Source: an uncultured SAR86 cluster bacterium
GTDB taxonomy: Bacteria > Pseudomonadota > Gammaproteobacteria > Magnimaribacterales > Magnimaribacteraceae
DNA: 64,000 nt
Reading direction: 5' to 3'
NCBI GenBank assembly: GCA_902537425.1
Contig: CACBBD010000001.1
Coordinates: 124,001 to 188,000 of the forward strand
Shown here: positions 36,556-46,774 of the stretch, one piece after another
Layout: every line of letters begins with the position of its first letter
How positions within the stretch are numbered: position 1 is the first letter of the stretch
Made by a program: the position numbers and the translations under genes
The notes under the pieces: generated by a model
Seen by the model: the letters and a program-made list of their open reading frames with translations, nothing else
The model's database searches: none
What the model was told of the DNA's origin: nothing

Positions 36556-36936
36556 ATGAAAAAAAAAATTAGCTCAAAAAAAGCACCAGCAGCAATTGGT
36601 CCATATTCTCAAGGAATAGAAACTGATCATTTGATATTTCTATCAGGGCAAATACCCTTAGATCCTGAGACCATGCAATTAGTTGAAGGAGATGAAAATC
36701 AGATTCGACAAGTTTTCAAAAACATCGATGCTCTGTGTACTGAAGCTAATCTCAATATGGATCATATTGTTAAACTCAATGTCTCTCTTCACGATCTGTC
36801 ACTCTTCAGTTTGGTTAATGAAATTATGAAAGAATTATTTACAGAGCCTTATCCTGCAAGAGCCGCACTTCAGGTAGCAAGACTACCTTTGGACTCTTCT
36901 ATTGAGATAGAAGCCATTCTAGCCAAGACCATATAA
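36556..36936 (+). CDS. ridA: RidA family reactive enamine/imine deaminase
   Basis: A 126-aa protein of the YjgF/YER057c/UK114 family. It has PAAIGPYSQGI, LIFLSGQIPLDPETMQ and YPARAALQVARLPLD (with the catalytic Arg) ending in IEIEAILAK. It hydrolyses 2-aminoacrylate formed by PLP enzymes, protecting other PLP enzymes. It stands between spoT and recG, where E. coli has trmH and Pseudomonas has ridA. Confidence 0.95.
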   Translation: MKKKISSKKAPAAIGPYSQGIETDHLIFLSGQIPLDPETMQLVEGDENQIRQVFKNIDALCTEANLNMDHIVKLNVSLHDLSLFSLVNEIMKELFTEPYPARAALQVARLPLDSSIEIEAILAKTI

Positions 36937-36940
36937 ATAA

Positions 36941-39025
36941 ATGACTGAAGAATCTAAAGATCTTCATTCAATACAGGAACTGAAGGGAGTAGGTCCAAAA
37001 AGTACAACCTCGCTTAATAATTTAGGAATATTTAATATTCCAGATGCCGCGTTTCATCTTCCCTTTCGTTATGAAGATAGGAGTTTTATAACTCCTATAA
37101 GTTCAGCAAATTATCAAACACCAGTTTTGATAGAAGGTGAGATTATGAAATCTACAGTAGTATTTAGAGGGAGAAGAATGCTCTTTTCGGAGATTTATGA
37201 CGGCACTGGAAAACTTACTATGAGAATGTTCAATTTTGCAATGGCTCAACACAAGGCCTTAGAAAAGGGAAAGATGATTAGATGTTATGGAAATATTACT
37301 CCAGGCCCAAATGGTAAACAAATGATTCATCCTCAATATCAAGTGTTCGGTAAGGAAGATTCAATAGAAGTGGAAAAGAATCTTACACCGATATATCCGA
37401 CAACTTCGGGGATGCAACAAAATAAACTCAAAAAGATAATTGAAGACGCACTGATTTACTGTGATGAAAACAATCTACTGAAGGAAGAATCGGAAAATAA
37501 GGATTATTCTGAATTTGGTAATCTTTTAGAAACTTTAAAGTTTCTTCATAAGCCACCTGTAGAAACCAATCTTTACGAATTAATTGAAGGTAAGCATCCA
37601 GCTCAACAAAAACTGATAAAAGAGGAACTAGTTGCACATATGCTATGTGCAGGTATTTTAAAGAATGAACTTGAAGGAAGAAAAGGACCATCAATGGTAA
37701 AAAATTCAAGCTATGAAAAAGATTTTTTTGACTCTCTGCCTTTCAATTTAACAAATTCGCAAAGAAAAGTTTGGGATGAGATTAGGGATGATATGTTGGC
37801 CATGGTTCCAATGAGAAGATTATTACAAGGTGATGTAGGATCAGGTAAGACCATCGTGGGAGCACTAGCTTCTCTTCATGCTAAATCTAATGATTGGCAA
37901 ACCGCAATGTTATGCCCTACTGAGATATTAGCTGAACAACACTTTACCTCTTTTTCAGATTGGTTCGAGTCTCTAGGAATAAAAGTTAGTTTGCTAACAG
38001 GATCTACAAAAGCTAAAGATAAAGCGCTATTAATTAGAGAACTGGCTGAAGGTAATATAGACATTCTTATTGGAACTCATGCGATATTCCAACAAGGAAT
38101 TAAATTTAAAAACCTTGGCTTAACAATCATAGATGAGCAGCACAGGTTTGGAGTTCATCAGAGATTTTCAATGTTAGAAAAGGGAGGAGAGACGAATCAG
38201 AGTCCACATCAATTAATTATGACTGCCACCCCAATTCCAAGAACTCTGGCAATGACGGTTTACGGCTCTCTAGAAACATCCATAATCGATGAGCTACCAC
38301 CGGGTAGAAATCCAGTTCAAACATCATCCAGACCTGACAAACTTAGAGAAAAGGTCATCAAAAGAGTAGAAGAAGTTTGTTCAACCGGGAAAAGAGCTTA
38401 TTGGGTTTGCACTTTAATAGAAGATTCTGACGAGCTAGAAGCTCAATCAGCAGAAGAACTATACAAGGAGATTTCAAATTCGTTACCAAAAGTTAAGGTT
38501 GGGCTTGTGCATGGCAGGCTTAAGAAAGATCAAAAAGATTCAGTCATAGAAAATTTTAGGAATGGAGATATACAACTTTTAGTTTGTACTACAGTTATTG
38601 AAGTAGGTGTAGACGTACCAGAGGCTACGCTTATGATTATAGAAAATCCGGAGCGATTAGGATTATCTCAATTACATCAATTAAGAGGTCGGGTGGGAAG
38701 AAAAGCTAATACTGATTCTCATTGTCTGCTTCTTTATAAAGAACCTCTTTCTGGTCTTGCTGAAGAAAGAATAAAGACTATGGAAGAGACCAATGATGGT
38801 TTCAAAATAGCAGAGAAAGATTTGGAATTAAGAGGAGCTGGAGATATTTATGGTATTAGGCAGTCTGGTCTAATGGATCTGAAGATTGCAAACCCGATTA
38901 GAGACTCAAATCTATTGTTGGTTGCTCAGGAAGAAGCTATTGAACTAAGCAGGAATGAACAGGGGTTCGCTAAGACGCTTGTTGATAGATGGATAGGCAA
39001 TAGAGTCGATTATTCTGATTCTTAA
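36941..39025 (+). CDS. recG: ATP-dependent DNA helicase RecG
   Basis: A 694-aa helicase that reverses stalled replication forks and branch-migrates junctions. The N-terminal wedge/OB part (PVLIEGEIMKS...RRMLFSEIYDGTG) precedes the helicase core, with Walker A LLQGDVGSGKT (~290), DEQHRFGVHQR, TATPIPRTLAM and motif VI QLRGRVGRK. Its stop TAA shares four bases (TTAA) with the convergent cmoB stop. Confidence 0.97.
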   Translation: MTEESKDLHSIQELKGVGPKSTTSLNNLGIFNIPDAAFHLPFRYEDRSFITPISSANYQTPVLIEGEIMKSTVVFRGRRMLFSEIYDGTGKLTMRMFNFAMAQHKALEKGKMIRCYGNITPGPNGKQMIHPQYQVFGKEDSIEVEKNLTPIYPTTSGMQQNKLKKIIEDALIYCDENNLLKEESENKDYSEFGNLLETLKFLHKPPVETNLYELIEGKHPAQQKLIKEELVAHMLCAGILKNELEGRKGPSMVKNSSYEKDFFDSLPFNLTNSQRKVWDEIRDDMLAMVPMRRLLQGDVGSGKTIVGALASLHAKSNDWQTAMLCPTEILAEQHFTSFSDWFESLGIKVSLLTGSTKAKDKALLIRELAEGNIDILIGTHAIFQQGIKFKNLGLTIIDEQHRFGVHQRFSMLEKGGETNQSPHQLIMTATPIPRTLAMTVYGSLETSIIDELPPGRNPVQTSSRPDKLREKVIKRVEEVCSTGKRAYWVCTLIEDSDELEAQSAEELYKEISNSLPKVKVGLVHGRLKKDQKDSVIENFRNGDIQLLVCTTVIEVGVDVPEATLMIIENPERLGLSQLHQLRGRVGRKANTDSHCLLLYKEPLSGLAEERIKTMEETNDGFKIAEKDLELRGAGDIYGIRQSGLMDLKIANPIRDSNLLLVAQEEAIELSRNEQGFAKTLVDRWIGNRVDYSDS

Positions 39026-39957
39026 GAAGCTTTTCCTAATACATAAAATTTTCTTTTAGGTGCAGGGTATCCCTCTATGGTGACAGATTTGTTTTTCAAA
39101 TTTAAAGCAGATTCAAATGATTTAAATGGCATCCAATTGGTGCTTCTTTGCTCTCTGTCATTTGTTACTGCTAGATCGCTCTCAGCGTAAACTTGTAGAC
39201 TAAGATCTCTAAAAATCGACTTACACCCATTATCAGTATGGACAAAATGAACATTTGGCATTGATGCATATTTTCCATTGGAAGGTTCTAGAGCTATGCC
39301 GCATTCTTTTGGTGAGATAATTGTTTCAAGAACTAACTTTCCATTTTCTTCTAATAAATCTTTTAAGTTATTCAGGTGCTCGGTAGGATTTCTTTGGTGA
39401 TACAAGAGGCCCATACTAAATATTACATCGAATTTAGAATTTTTTAATCCTGACTCTTCTATGCGCTCAGGGATCATCCTGATATTTTCGGAGTCAACGA
39501 AATGATTAATGGCAGAGAATTGTGAAACGTGAACCAGGTTAGGTTCTAAACAAAGAACTTTATCTGCGCCCATGCCCAACATTCGAAAAGCATAGTATCC
39601 ATTACCAGATCCTACATCTAGAATGGACTTACCATCTAAGTCAATATTAAGTTTTTGAAATCTTTTCCATTTTTTTGCAGAGTCCCATTCACTATCAATA
39701 AATATATCATTTATTCTAAAAGGGCCCTTCCGCCACGGGATTAATTGCAAAAGTAAGCTTTCTATTTCGTCATTGTCTTGAATATCAAAATCTATATTAA
39801 TCCCATTAATTAATTCTACTTCTGCATTTAGAATAGTAGGCAATCTACCTAATATTTCTAACCAACTTTCAATTCTTCTGTCTTTCTTTTTACCAAATGG
39901 ATTATTTCTATATTGGTAATACAATGTCTCTACTTCTTTAGAAATAAACATGTTCAC
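39022..39957 (-). CDS. cmoB: tRNA U34 carboxymethyltransferase
   Basis: A 311-aa enzyme that transfers the carboxymethyl group of carboxy-SAM to 5-hydroxyuridine-34, giving cmo5U in tRNAs. It shows WRKGPFRINDIFIDSEWDS, LDVGSGNGYYAFRML, FSMGLLYHQRNP and RSTNWMPFKSFESAL. Length is near the 323 aa of E. coli. It overlaps cmoA by 4 nt, so both steps are co-expressed. Confidence 0.96.
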   Translation of the reverse strand: MNMFISKEVETLYYQYRNNPFGKKKDRRIESWLEILGRLPTILNAEVELINGINIDFDIQDNDEIESLLLQLIPWRKGPFRINDIFIDSEWDSAKKWKRFQKLNIDLDGKSILDVGSGNGYYAFRMLGMGADKVLCLEPNLVHVSQFSAINHFVDSENIRMIPERIEESGLKNSKFDVIFSMGLLYHQRNPTEHLNNLKDLLEENGKLVLETIISPKECGIALEPSNGKYASMPNVHFVHTDNGCKSIFRDLSLQVYAESDLAVTNDREQRSTNWMPFKSFESALNLKNKSVTIEGYPAPKRKFYVLGKAS

Positions 39958-40676
39958 TTTGAAAATACAAAGGTCCTGAAATTTAAATTAGATAAAACTT
40001 TCTCAGCCCTTATAAAACCAACTTTTCTTGCTCGTGAAATATGTTCTCCTTCACATTCCGTCTTTAGGATCCCTTCCAGAGAATCTCGTTTTCCAGAAAT
40101 TTCTAAATCTGAGTAACCATTTGCTGATTTAAATAGATGATGTGTATTGATAATTCTTTGATTCTCAAATTTATTTTCATAATGAACTTTCTCTGACAAA
40201 ATTAGAATCCCCTGCGGGATTAAGGCTTTAAATATTTTTTTGAATAGAATATCTCTTTCTTCCAATTCCAAAAACTGAATGAGATAGTTTACAACTATTA
40301 AAGAAGCATTCTTTAAATCACTTTCCATAATATCTTCATTCAAGAAAGTTAACGAGCTAGGATTTTTATATTTTTTAAATTTACGCTCACACTCATCTAT
40401 CATGGCCTCTGATTTATCAATCGCAATTATTTTAGCTTTGTTTGCGCCTTGAAGGATTGAAAAGCTAGAAGCCCCTAGTGAGCAACCAATGTCATAACAA
40501 TTTGTATCATCCTTATAAAAGTTTTTAGCATAATGCGTAATAATTTTTAAACTAGTTCTATAGCCAGGAACAGATCTTTTTATCATATCTTCGAAAACTT
40601 CTGTTACCTCTTCATTGAAGGTAAAGGGCAAACCACTTAAGTTACCTTTTTCATAAATATTATCCTGCTTTCCCAT
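39954..40676 (-). CDS. cmoA: Carboxy-S-adenosylmethionine synthase
   Basis: A 240-aa SAM-binding protein that turns SAM and prephenate into carboxy-SAM for CmoB. It has FTFNEEVTEVFEDMIKRSVPGY, the SAM loop CYDIGCSLGASSFSI, IAIDKSEAMIDEC and LNYLIQFLELEERDIL-like segments. The N-terminal FDEKVAxVFxDMI pattern distinguishes CmoA from other methyltransferases. Confidence 0.95.
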   Translation of the reverse strand: MGKQDNIYEKGNLSGLPFTFNEEVTEVFEDMIKRSVPGYRTSLKIITHYAKNFYKDDTNCYDIGCSLGASSFSILQGANKAKIIAIDKSEAMIDECERKFKKYKNPSSLTFLNEDIMESDLKNASLIVVNYLIQFLELEERDILFKKIFKALIPQGILILSEKVHYENKFENQRIINTHHLFKSANGYSDLEISGKRDSLEGILKTECEGEHISRARKVGFIRAEKVLSNLNFRTFVFSK

Positions 40677-40706
40677 AAGAGCTATTGTAGAATCTAAAGC
40701 CTTAAT

Positions 40707-41150
40707 ATGCCTAATTACTCCATAAAATCGCCTGAAAGTAATGAAGAATGGGAAAGCTATCTCCTATTTAGATGGGAAGTACTTAGAAAACCTTTAGGTA
40801 TGTCAAAAGAGTCTTTGGCAGATTCGATAGAAGATAAAAGTTTTCATTTGATGGGGATAGATGAAAAAGAAAATGTAATCGCTTCAGGAAGAGTGCATTT
40901 CAATTCTGAGAATGAAGCTCAAATAAGATACATGGCCGTAGATAGTGAGTTTAAAAGAAGGGGTATAGGTTCAGAGATTGTTGATAGATTGGAAAAATAT
41001 GCAACTTCTAAAGGAGCGGGAATTATGGTTTTGAATGCGAGAGAGGAGGCAATAAGATTCTATTCAAGTCTTGGTTACAAAGAGGTATGTCCATATCATT
41101 CTGATACAGGCATACCTCATAAAACTATGAAAAAAAGTCTTCTTATTTAA
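40707..41150 (+). CDS. GNAT family N-acetyltransferase
   Basis: A 147-aa acetyltransferase-fold protein. The acetyl-CoA loop is visible in IRYMAVDSEFKRRGIGSEIV, followed by MVLNAREEAIRFYSSLGY, typical of GNAT motif A/B. The N-terminal YLLFRWEVLRKPLG resembles a subgroup of small uncharacterised GNATs. Substrate unknown. It diverges from cmoA across 30 nt and its stop overlaps the hppA stop in TTAA. Confidence 0.88.
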   Translation: MPNYSIKSPESNEEWESYLLFRWEVLRKPLGMSKESLADSIEDKSFHLMGIDEKENVIASGRVHFNSENEAQIRYMAVDSEFKRRGIGSEIVDRLEKYATSKGAGIMVLNAREEAIRFYSSLGYKEVCPYHSDTGIPHKTMKKSLLI

Positions 41151-43153
41151 AGCAAAGGAGCAATTACTAAACTTACAATTGCCATTACATTAATTAGAAT
41201 ATTCATTGAAGGTCCTGATGTGTCCTTGAAAGGGTCTCCAACAGTGTCACCAACAACAGCTGCTGAATGAGTATCAGTTCCTTTTCCGCCAAGGTTTCCT
41301 TTTTCAATGTACTTCTTAGCATTGTCCCAAGCACCTCCAGCATTTGCCATGAATAATGCCATAAGCACGCAAACTAGAAGTCCTCCCGCAAGCATTCCAC
41401 CCAAAGCCTCAGCTCCAATTCCTAGTCCAACTAAAGGTGGTGCCGAAACAGCAATAACTCCGGGTAGGAGCATTTTCTTAAGTGCTGCTGCTGTTGCAAT
41501 ATCTACACATTTCGCAGTGTCAGGCTCTGCATTACCTTCTAAAAGTCCTGGGATTTCTTTGAATTGTCTTCTTATTTCATTAATCATCTCAAAGGCGGCA
41601 TCTCCAACAGCTGTCATAGTAATTGAAGCTATTAAGAATGGTATTGCTCCTCCAATAAATATACCTATTAGTACTGTAGGATTAGATAAAACAAGTTGAA
41701 GTGGCTCGGCCCTATTAGCAGAAACTGTTTCAACAAAAGCCGAGATGATTGCTAATGCTGCTAAAGCAGCAGCTCCGATAGCGAAACCTTTACCAATGGC
41801 AGCGGTAGTATTACCTTGCTCATCTAATTCATCTGTAATTACTCTAGTCTCAGAAGGCATACCTGCCATTTCTGCTATCCCTCCAGCATTGTCTGCAACA
41901 GGTCCATAAGCATCTATAGCCATGGTTATACCTACAGTCGACAACATACCGACCGCTGCAATACCAACACCATAAAGGCCAGTTAATTCAGTTGAAATAT
42001 AAATAATGAGAATAATGCAAGCTATAGGCAGTACTACAGATTGCATACCTACTGAAAGTCCTGTGATCATTACGGTCGCAGAGCCAGTTTGGCCAGATTC
42101 AGCGATCTTTATTACTGGGCTAGAGCCAGTATAGTATTCCGTAATTAACCCAATAGCTATTCCACCTACTGAACCACAAACAACAGCCAACCAAACATCA
42201 AAACCATTCATTCCAACTAGAGCATTAGTTAAAAAATAAGCTGCTATGATAAAAATAAGTGGCGCACCCATGGTGCCCCATCTCATTGCATTTGCAGGTG
42301 AAGACTTAGAAAACAGTCTAACAATTACAATTCCTAGAATAGACGCTATCAAACCTATTGAAGCCAATGCCAAAGGTAAGAACATCATTCCATCTTTGTC
42401 TTCTTGAGAAAATTCAGAAGTTATGAGATAAGTTGACGCTATTGCTATACAAGCCACCATTGAACCGCAATAAGATTCAAAAATATCTGAGCCCATCCCG
42501 GCTATATCACCTACATTATCTCCAACATTATCAGCTATTACTCCAGGATTTCTTGGATCATCTTCTGGAATTCCAGCCTCTACTTTGCCCACTAAATCTG
42601 CGCCGACATCAGCACTTTTGGTATAGATCCCTCCACCAACCCTTGAAAATAGAGCCACTATAGATGCACCCATCGCAAATCCTTCAATTGAATGTGCATC
42701 ACCACTTAGTATATAGAAGAGCGTACCTAGACCAATCAAACCGAGTGAAGCCACACAAAGACCCATGATTGAACCGCCATAAAAAGCTACGGATAAAGCT
42801 GCTTCAGCACCGGAGTCAGAAGCAGCAGTTGCTGTTCTTACATTTGCTTTAGTAGCAGAGTACATACCTATCCAACCAGCTATAGAGGAAGATAAGGCAC
42901 CTGCGAGAACAGCTATTGCTGTACCTTCACCCAAGGAAAACCATACTAAAACTATGACAATTAATGCAAAAATGCTTAAGTAGGTATATTCGGTCTTCAT
43001 GAATGTCATTGCACCAAGATGTATTTGGTCACCGATTTTCTTTACACCCTCATCTCCTTCAGGAAACCTAGTTACAACTAGATATATACCCAAAGCAACT
43101 AATAAGCCCAAAACACCGAGCATTGGTGGTACAGCAAGATAACTTTCTAACAT
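41147..43153 (-). CDS. hppA: Membrane-bound ion-pumping pyrophosphatase, K+-dependent type
   Basis: A 668-aa integral membrane protein with about 16 helices that couples PPi hydrolysis to H+ or Na+ export. Substrate-site motifs are [42 protein letters not shown] and [14 protein letters not shown]. The TTAAIGKGF segment has Ala and Gly at the positions that in K+-independent enzymes are Lys and Thr, so I predict K+ dependence. I cannot settle H+ versus Na+ by eye. A strong GAGGAG site precedes the ATG. Confidence 0.96.
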   Translation of the reverse strand: MLESYLAVPPMLGVLGLLVALGIYLVVTRFPEGDEGVKKIGDQIHLGAMTFMKTEYTYLSIFALIVIVLVWFSLGEGTAIAVLAGALSSSIAGWIGMYSATKANVRTATAASDSGAEAALSVAFYGGSIMGLCVASLGLIGLGTLFYILSGDAHSIEGFAMGASIVALFSRVGGGIYTKSADVGADLVGKVEAGIPEDDPRNPGVIADNVGDNVGDIAGMGSDIFESYCGSMVACIAIASTYLITSEFSQEDKDGMMFLPLALASIGLIASILGIVIVRLFSKSSPANAMRWGTMGAPLIFIIAAYFLTNALVGMNGFDVWLAVVCGSVGGIAIGLITEYYTGSSPVIKIAESGQTGSATVMITGLSVGMQSVVLPIACIILIIYISTELTGLYGVGIAAVGMLSTVGITMAIDAYGPVADNAGGIAEMAGMPSETRVITDELDEQGNTTAAIGKGFAIGAAALAALAIISAFVETVSANRAEPLQLVLSNPTVLIGIFIGGAIPFLIASITMTAVGDAAFEMINEIRRQFKEIPGLLEGNAEPDTAKCVDIATAAALKKMLLPGVIAVSAPPLVGLGIGAEALGGMLAGGLLVCVLMALFMANAGGAWDNAKKYIEKGNLGGKGTDTHSAAVVGDTVGDPFKDTSGPSMNILINVMAIVSLVIAPLL

Positions 43154-43226
43154 TATTTCTCCTCAAAAATATTGGAATTTCTTCTCCTAGCGCGTAGTCT
43201 AACGGTATAGAGGTTTAATTAAAATA

Positions 43227-44489
43227 TTATTTTTCAGAATGAAAAGTTTCGAAATCAAATTCATCCTCAGACACTGCAACTACACTTGAAACCATTGCGT
43301 CTCCTGTAACATTGACAGCAGTTCTCGTCATATCCAACAACCTATCAACTCCGATTATTAAAGCAATCCCTTCAACTGGTAAACCAACCTGTTCAAGAAC
43401 CATTGCAAGCATAATTAAACCAACTCCGGGAACGCCGGCAGTGCCTATAGATGCTAGAGTTGCAGTAAGAATAACCATCAAATAATCGATCATAGATAGT
43501 TCAATATTGTAAGCTTGAGAAATAAAGACTGTGGCTATACCTTGCATGATAGCTGTTCCATCCATATTGATAGTTGCTCCAAGTGGCACCGTAAAAGATC
43601 CAATTGATGAGTTCACTCCTATTTTGTTTTTTACTGTATCCAAAGTTATAGGCATTGTTGCGCTGCTCGAAGAGGTACTGAAAGCAAAAACAGCAAGCGA
43701 TCTTATTTTCATGAAAAACTTAATAGGATTTAATCGTGCTAAAAGAGTCAATAGACTGCCGTAAGTAATGAATGCATGGAAGATTAAAACAAAAACAAGT
43801 AAAAAGAAGTACTTTGCCAAATCCCCAATCATACCGAATCCTTGAACAGCAAATAGTGAGAAAAGTAAAGCAAAGATTCCATAAGGAGCAAGTTCTATGA
43901 GCATCCTTACCAAACTCAAGATGACATCATTTATTAACTCAAAAGCATTCTTCAATGGTTCTCCTGCAGATCCAAGACTCTTTAAAGCAATTCCAAATAA
44001 AAGCGAGAAAACAATAATTTGAAGCATATTTCCTTCTGCCATGGCAGCAATTGGATTTGTCGGAAAAATATTGATTAAAACCTCCTTTATTGATGGTGCC
44101 TCAGTTGAAGCGAAAGTTGTTGGTAAAGCCAGATCAATTCCAATGCCAGGTTGAAATAAAAGAGCGAAGGAAAGTGCTATCGTTATAGCTATTGCAGTTG
44201 TTAATAAATATAGAGATAAAGTTTTTATACTTATAGTGCCTATTCTCGAAGTGGAAGAAATTGAAACGACGCCGCAAACAAGAGAGAAAAATACAAGAGG
44301 AACAATTACTAATCTTAAAGAGGCTATAAAGATTTGTCCTACAACATCCAATAAACCTTCAGTGAAAAAATCTATTAAAAATAATTGGCCTAAACTCCCT
44401 AATAAACCTGCATCGTTAACAAATTTAAGCAAGATTCCACCGGCCATGGCTAAAAGCATGGAAAGAATAATTCTAGAAGTTAGAGTCAT
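43227..44489 (-). CDS. Dicarboxylate/amino acid:cation symporter (DAACS family)
   Basis: A 420-aa GltP/DctA-type transporter with eight membrane helices and two re-entrant loops. HP1 carries FAFSTSSSSATMPITL and helix 7 carries TVPLGATINMDGTAIMQ, the cation and substrate sites. HP2 shows ASIGTAGVPGVGLIML. Likely substrates are glutamate, aspartate or C4-dicarboxylates, moved with Na+ or H+. It follows rubredoxin by 3 nt. Confidence 0.92.
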   Translation of the reverse strand: MTLTSRIILSMLLAMAGGILLKFVNDAGLLGSLGQLFLIDFFTEGLLDVVGQIFIASLRLVIVPLVFFSLVCGVVSISSTSRIGTISIKTLSLYLLTTAIAITIALSFALLFQPGIGIDLALPTTFASTEAPSIKEVLINIFPTNPIAAMAEGNMLQIIVFSLLFGIALKSLGSAGEPLKNAFELINDVILSLVRMLIELAPYGIFALLFSLFAVQGFGMIGDLAKYFFLLVFVLIFHAFITYGSLLTLLARLNPIKFFMKIRSLAVFAFSTSSSSATMPITLDTVKNKIGVNSSIGSFTVPLGATINMDGTAIMQGIATVFISQAYNIELSMIDYLMVILTATLASIGTAGVPGVGLIMLAMVLEQVGLPVEGIALIIGVDRLLDMTRTAVNVTGDAMVSSVVAVSEDEFDFETFHSEK

Positions 44490-44492
44490 TAA

Positions 44493-44660
44493 CTAATCTA
44501 TTTCAACCATCTCAAAATCTTCTTTGCCTACTCCGCAATCAGGACAAATCCAATCTTCGGGGACATCTTCCCATTTTGTTCCAGGCTCAATGCCATCATC
44601 CGGCCAGCCTTCCTCTTCATCATAAATCAGACCACAAACAATGCATTCCCACTTTTTCAA
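44493..44660 (-). CDS. Rubredoxin
   Basis: A 55-aa electron carrier with one FeS4 centre. The two ligand pairs are CIVCG and CPDCG, separated by the usual Tyr/Trp-rich core ([29 protein letters not shown]). The start codon is TTG at 44660, backed by a strong AAGGAG 6 nt upstream; no ATG lies in frame before it. Its short length and TTG start make it easy to miss. It probably shares an mRNA with the symporter and is divergent from ubiA. Its redox partner is not evident. Confidence 0.93.
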   Translation of the reverse strand: MKKWECIVCGLIYDEEEGWPDDGIEPGTKWEDVPEDWICPDCGVGKEDFEMVEID

Positions 44661-44753
44661 AGCTTACTCCTTTTTCAAAAAAAGATATTCTAACTCAACT
44701 TTATTAGCAACTTAGACTAAAGTATCAATCTTCTCGACAAGTATTGTTTGCCG

Positions 44754-45614
44754 ATGTACAAAACAAGGAAAATTTTAAGCTTTATTAAATTAATGAGAGC
44801 AGATAAACCAATTGGTACTGCTCTTCTATTATGGCCTACCCTTAGTGCTTTTTTTATTCTCACTAATGGTAATCCAAACTTACTCTTAATATTTTTATTT
44901 ATGCTTGGGACTTTTTTAATGAGATCAGCAGGCTGCGTAATAAATGATTATTTTGATAGAGATTTTGATGGCAAAGTAGAAAGGACAAAAAATAGACCAA
45001 TGATTACCGGTGAAATTAAACCCGGTGAAGCCTTAGGTCTTTTTACTTTGCTGATATTACTTTCTGCTTCTCTACTATTGTTCATGAATCTATTAACTAC
45101 TTATATGGCTATTGTTGGTCTAGCCCTAGCAACTATCTATCCCTTAAGTAAAAGATTTTTATCTGTCCCTCAGATCTTTCTAGGACTCGCTTTTTCTTGG
45201 GGAATAATTATGGTATCTACAGCTGAAACAAATAACATAAACAACATTAGCCTCTTATTATTTTTTTCGTGTTTTTTCTGGATTATTGCTTATGACACTG
45301 CTTATGCACTATGCGATAAGAAAGATGATTTAAATTTAGGGATAAATTCTTCAGCAATTGCTTTTGGAAGTATCGTAGTTCCTCTCTTCTTTTTATTTCA
45401 TCTCACTTCTATTTTGATATTAGTTTATGCAGCGGTTCTTCTTAATTTACATATTAGTTTTTACCCTTTCGCACTATTCAGTTTCCTACTAGCTATTTAC
45501 CAAACCTATCTTATTAAAGATCAAATAAGTAGTCAGTGCCTTAAAGCTTTCAAAAATAATAATTGGCTGGGGCTTTCTATCTTTCTAGGTTCAATTTTGG
45601 GTGTTTCACTATGA
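44754..45614 (+). CDS. ubiA: 4-hydroxybenzoate polyprenyltransferase
   Basis: A 286-aa membrane prenyltransferase that attaches the isoprenoid tail to 4-hydroxybenzoate in ubiquinone synthesis. The first Asp-rich motif is NDYFDRDFDGKVERTKNRP and the second is YDTAYALCDKKDD, with about nine hydrophobic helices. The N-terminus YKTRKILSFIKLMRADKPIGT is typical. I prefer ATG 44754 to TTG 44748. Confidence 0.96.
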   Translation: MYKTRKILSFIKLMRADKPIGTALLLWPTLSAFFILTNGNPNLLLIFLFMLGTFLMRSAGCVINDYFDRDFDGKVERTKNRPMITGEIKPGEALGLFTLLILLSASLLLFMNLLTTYMAIVGLALATIYPLSKRFLSVPQIFLGLAFSWGIIMVSTAETNNINNISLLLFFSCFFWIIAYDTAYALCDKKDDLNLGINSSAIAFGSIVVPLFFLFHLTSILILVYAAVLLNLHISFYPFALFSFLLAIYQTYLIKDQISSQCLKAFKNNNWLGLSIFLGSILGVSL

Positions 45615-46774
45615 AGATAGATTTCATAGATTCAATAGAAAAAATTAACAAAGAAGACTGGGACGCTGTTTTAAGTAGCAAGTATCCTTTCTTGAAATAT
45701 GAATTCTTAAAAGCTTTAGAAGTAACAAATTGTGTGTCTCCAGAGCAAGGATGGACTCCGTTGCATTTGATTGCTTCAGAAATTAAAAAAATTATAGCCA
45801 TTATGCCTCTATATATAAAAACAGATTCGCAAGGTGAATTCATCTTTGATTGGTCATGGGCCGATGCCTATTACAGAAATGGACTCAACTACTATCCAAA
45901 GCTTGTAAGTTCGATACCTTTTACCCCTGCAAGTGGTCCCAGAATACTCATTGCTGATGAAACAAGAAGTAGCGAAGTTATCGAAGAGATATCCAGAGCT
46001 CTTAAGCAAATCTCTGAAGAGAGTGATTTCTCAAGTGTGCATATTCTTTTGGCCGATAAAGATGAAATTAAAGATTTCTCGCAAGAAGATTTTAGCTTAA
46101 GAACAAGTTACTCTTTTCATTGGTTTAATAATAACTACCTTAGTTTTGAAAATTTTCTACAAGATATGACTTCACGGCAAAGGAAAAATATCAAGAAAGA
46201 AAGAAAGAAGATTAATGATCAAGGCATTACGTTAGAGAGAATACGTGGCAGTGCAATCACTGCAGAAATTCTCGAGACTTTTTATCAGTTCTATCAAGTC
46301 ACCTACTTAAAAAGAGGCATGCGCGGATATTTAAATTTTGAATTTTTCAATAAAATTGTAGCTTCCATCCCCGAGGCTATTATGTTGGTGCTTGCCAAAA
46401 ATAATTCAGGTGAATATGTGGCGGGTGCTTTAAACTTTTTTGACGATGAAAAGCTTTATGGCCGTTACTGGGGGTGTCTACAAGAATACGATTCTCTTCA
46501 TTTTGAAACGTGCTATTACCAAGGTATTGAGTTCTGCATTGAAGAAAAACTTAAGTCTTTCGATCCAGGTGTTCAAGGTGAACACAAGATTAAAAGAGGC
46601 TTCTGCCCTATTGAGACTTTCTCACTTCATTGGATAAGGGATTTAAGATTTAAAGAAGCCATTGATGATTTTTTAGAAAGAGAAAGAGAGCATATTTTAG
46701 AATATAACCAAGATCGAAGAGCTCTATTGCCCTTCAAAAAAGAAGTAACTATAAACTTATATGACAAAATTTAA
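45611..46774 (+). CDS. FemAB/GNAT-like acyltransferase (DUF482, COG3146)
   Basis: A 387-aa protein of the family often labelled peptidogalycan biosynthesis protein. Visible markers are PLYIKTDSQGEFIFDWSWAD, SRQRKNIKKERKKI, GALNFFDDEKLYGRYWG and GVQGEHKIKRGF. Two tandem GNAT-like folds are expected. ATG 45611 overlaps the ubiA stop (ATGA), preferable to TTG 45563, which lies inside ubiA. Function is not established for the family. Confidence 0.85.
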   Translation: MKIDFIDSIEKINKEDWDAVLSSKYPFLKYEFLKALEVTNCVSPEQGWTPLHLIASEIKKIIAIMPLYIKTDSQGEFIFDWSWADAYYRNGLNYYPKLVSSIPFTPASGPRILIADETRSSEVIEEISRALKQISEESDFSSVHILLADKDEIKDFSQEDFSLRTSYSFHWFNNNYLSFENFLQDMTSRQRKNIKKERKKINDQGITLERIRGSAITAEILETFYQFYQVTYLKRGMRGYLNFEFFNKIVASIPEAIMLVLAKNNSGEYVAGALNFFDDEKLYGRYWGCLQEYDSLHFETCYYQGIEFCIEEKLKSFDPGVQGEHKIKRGFCPIETFSLHWIRDLRFKEAIDDFLEREREHILEYNQDRRALLPFKKEVTINLYDKI

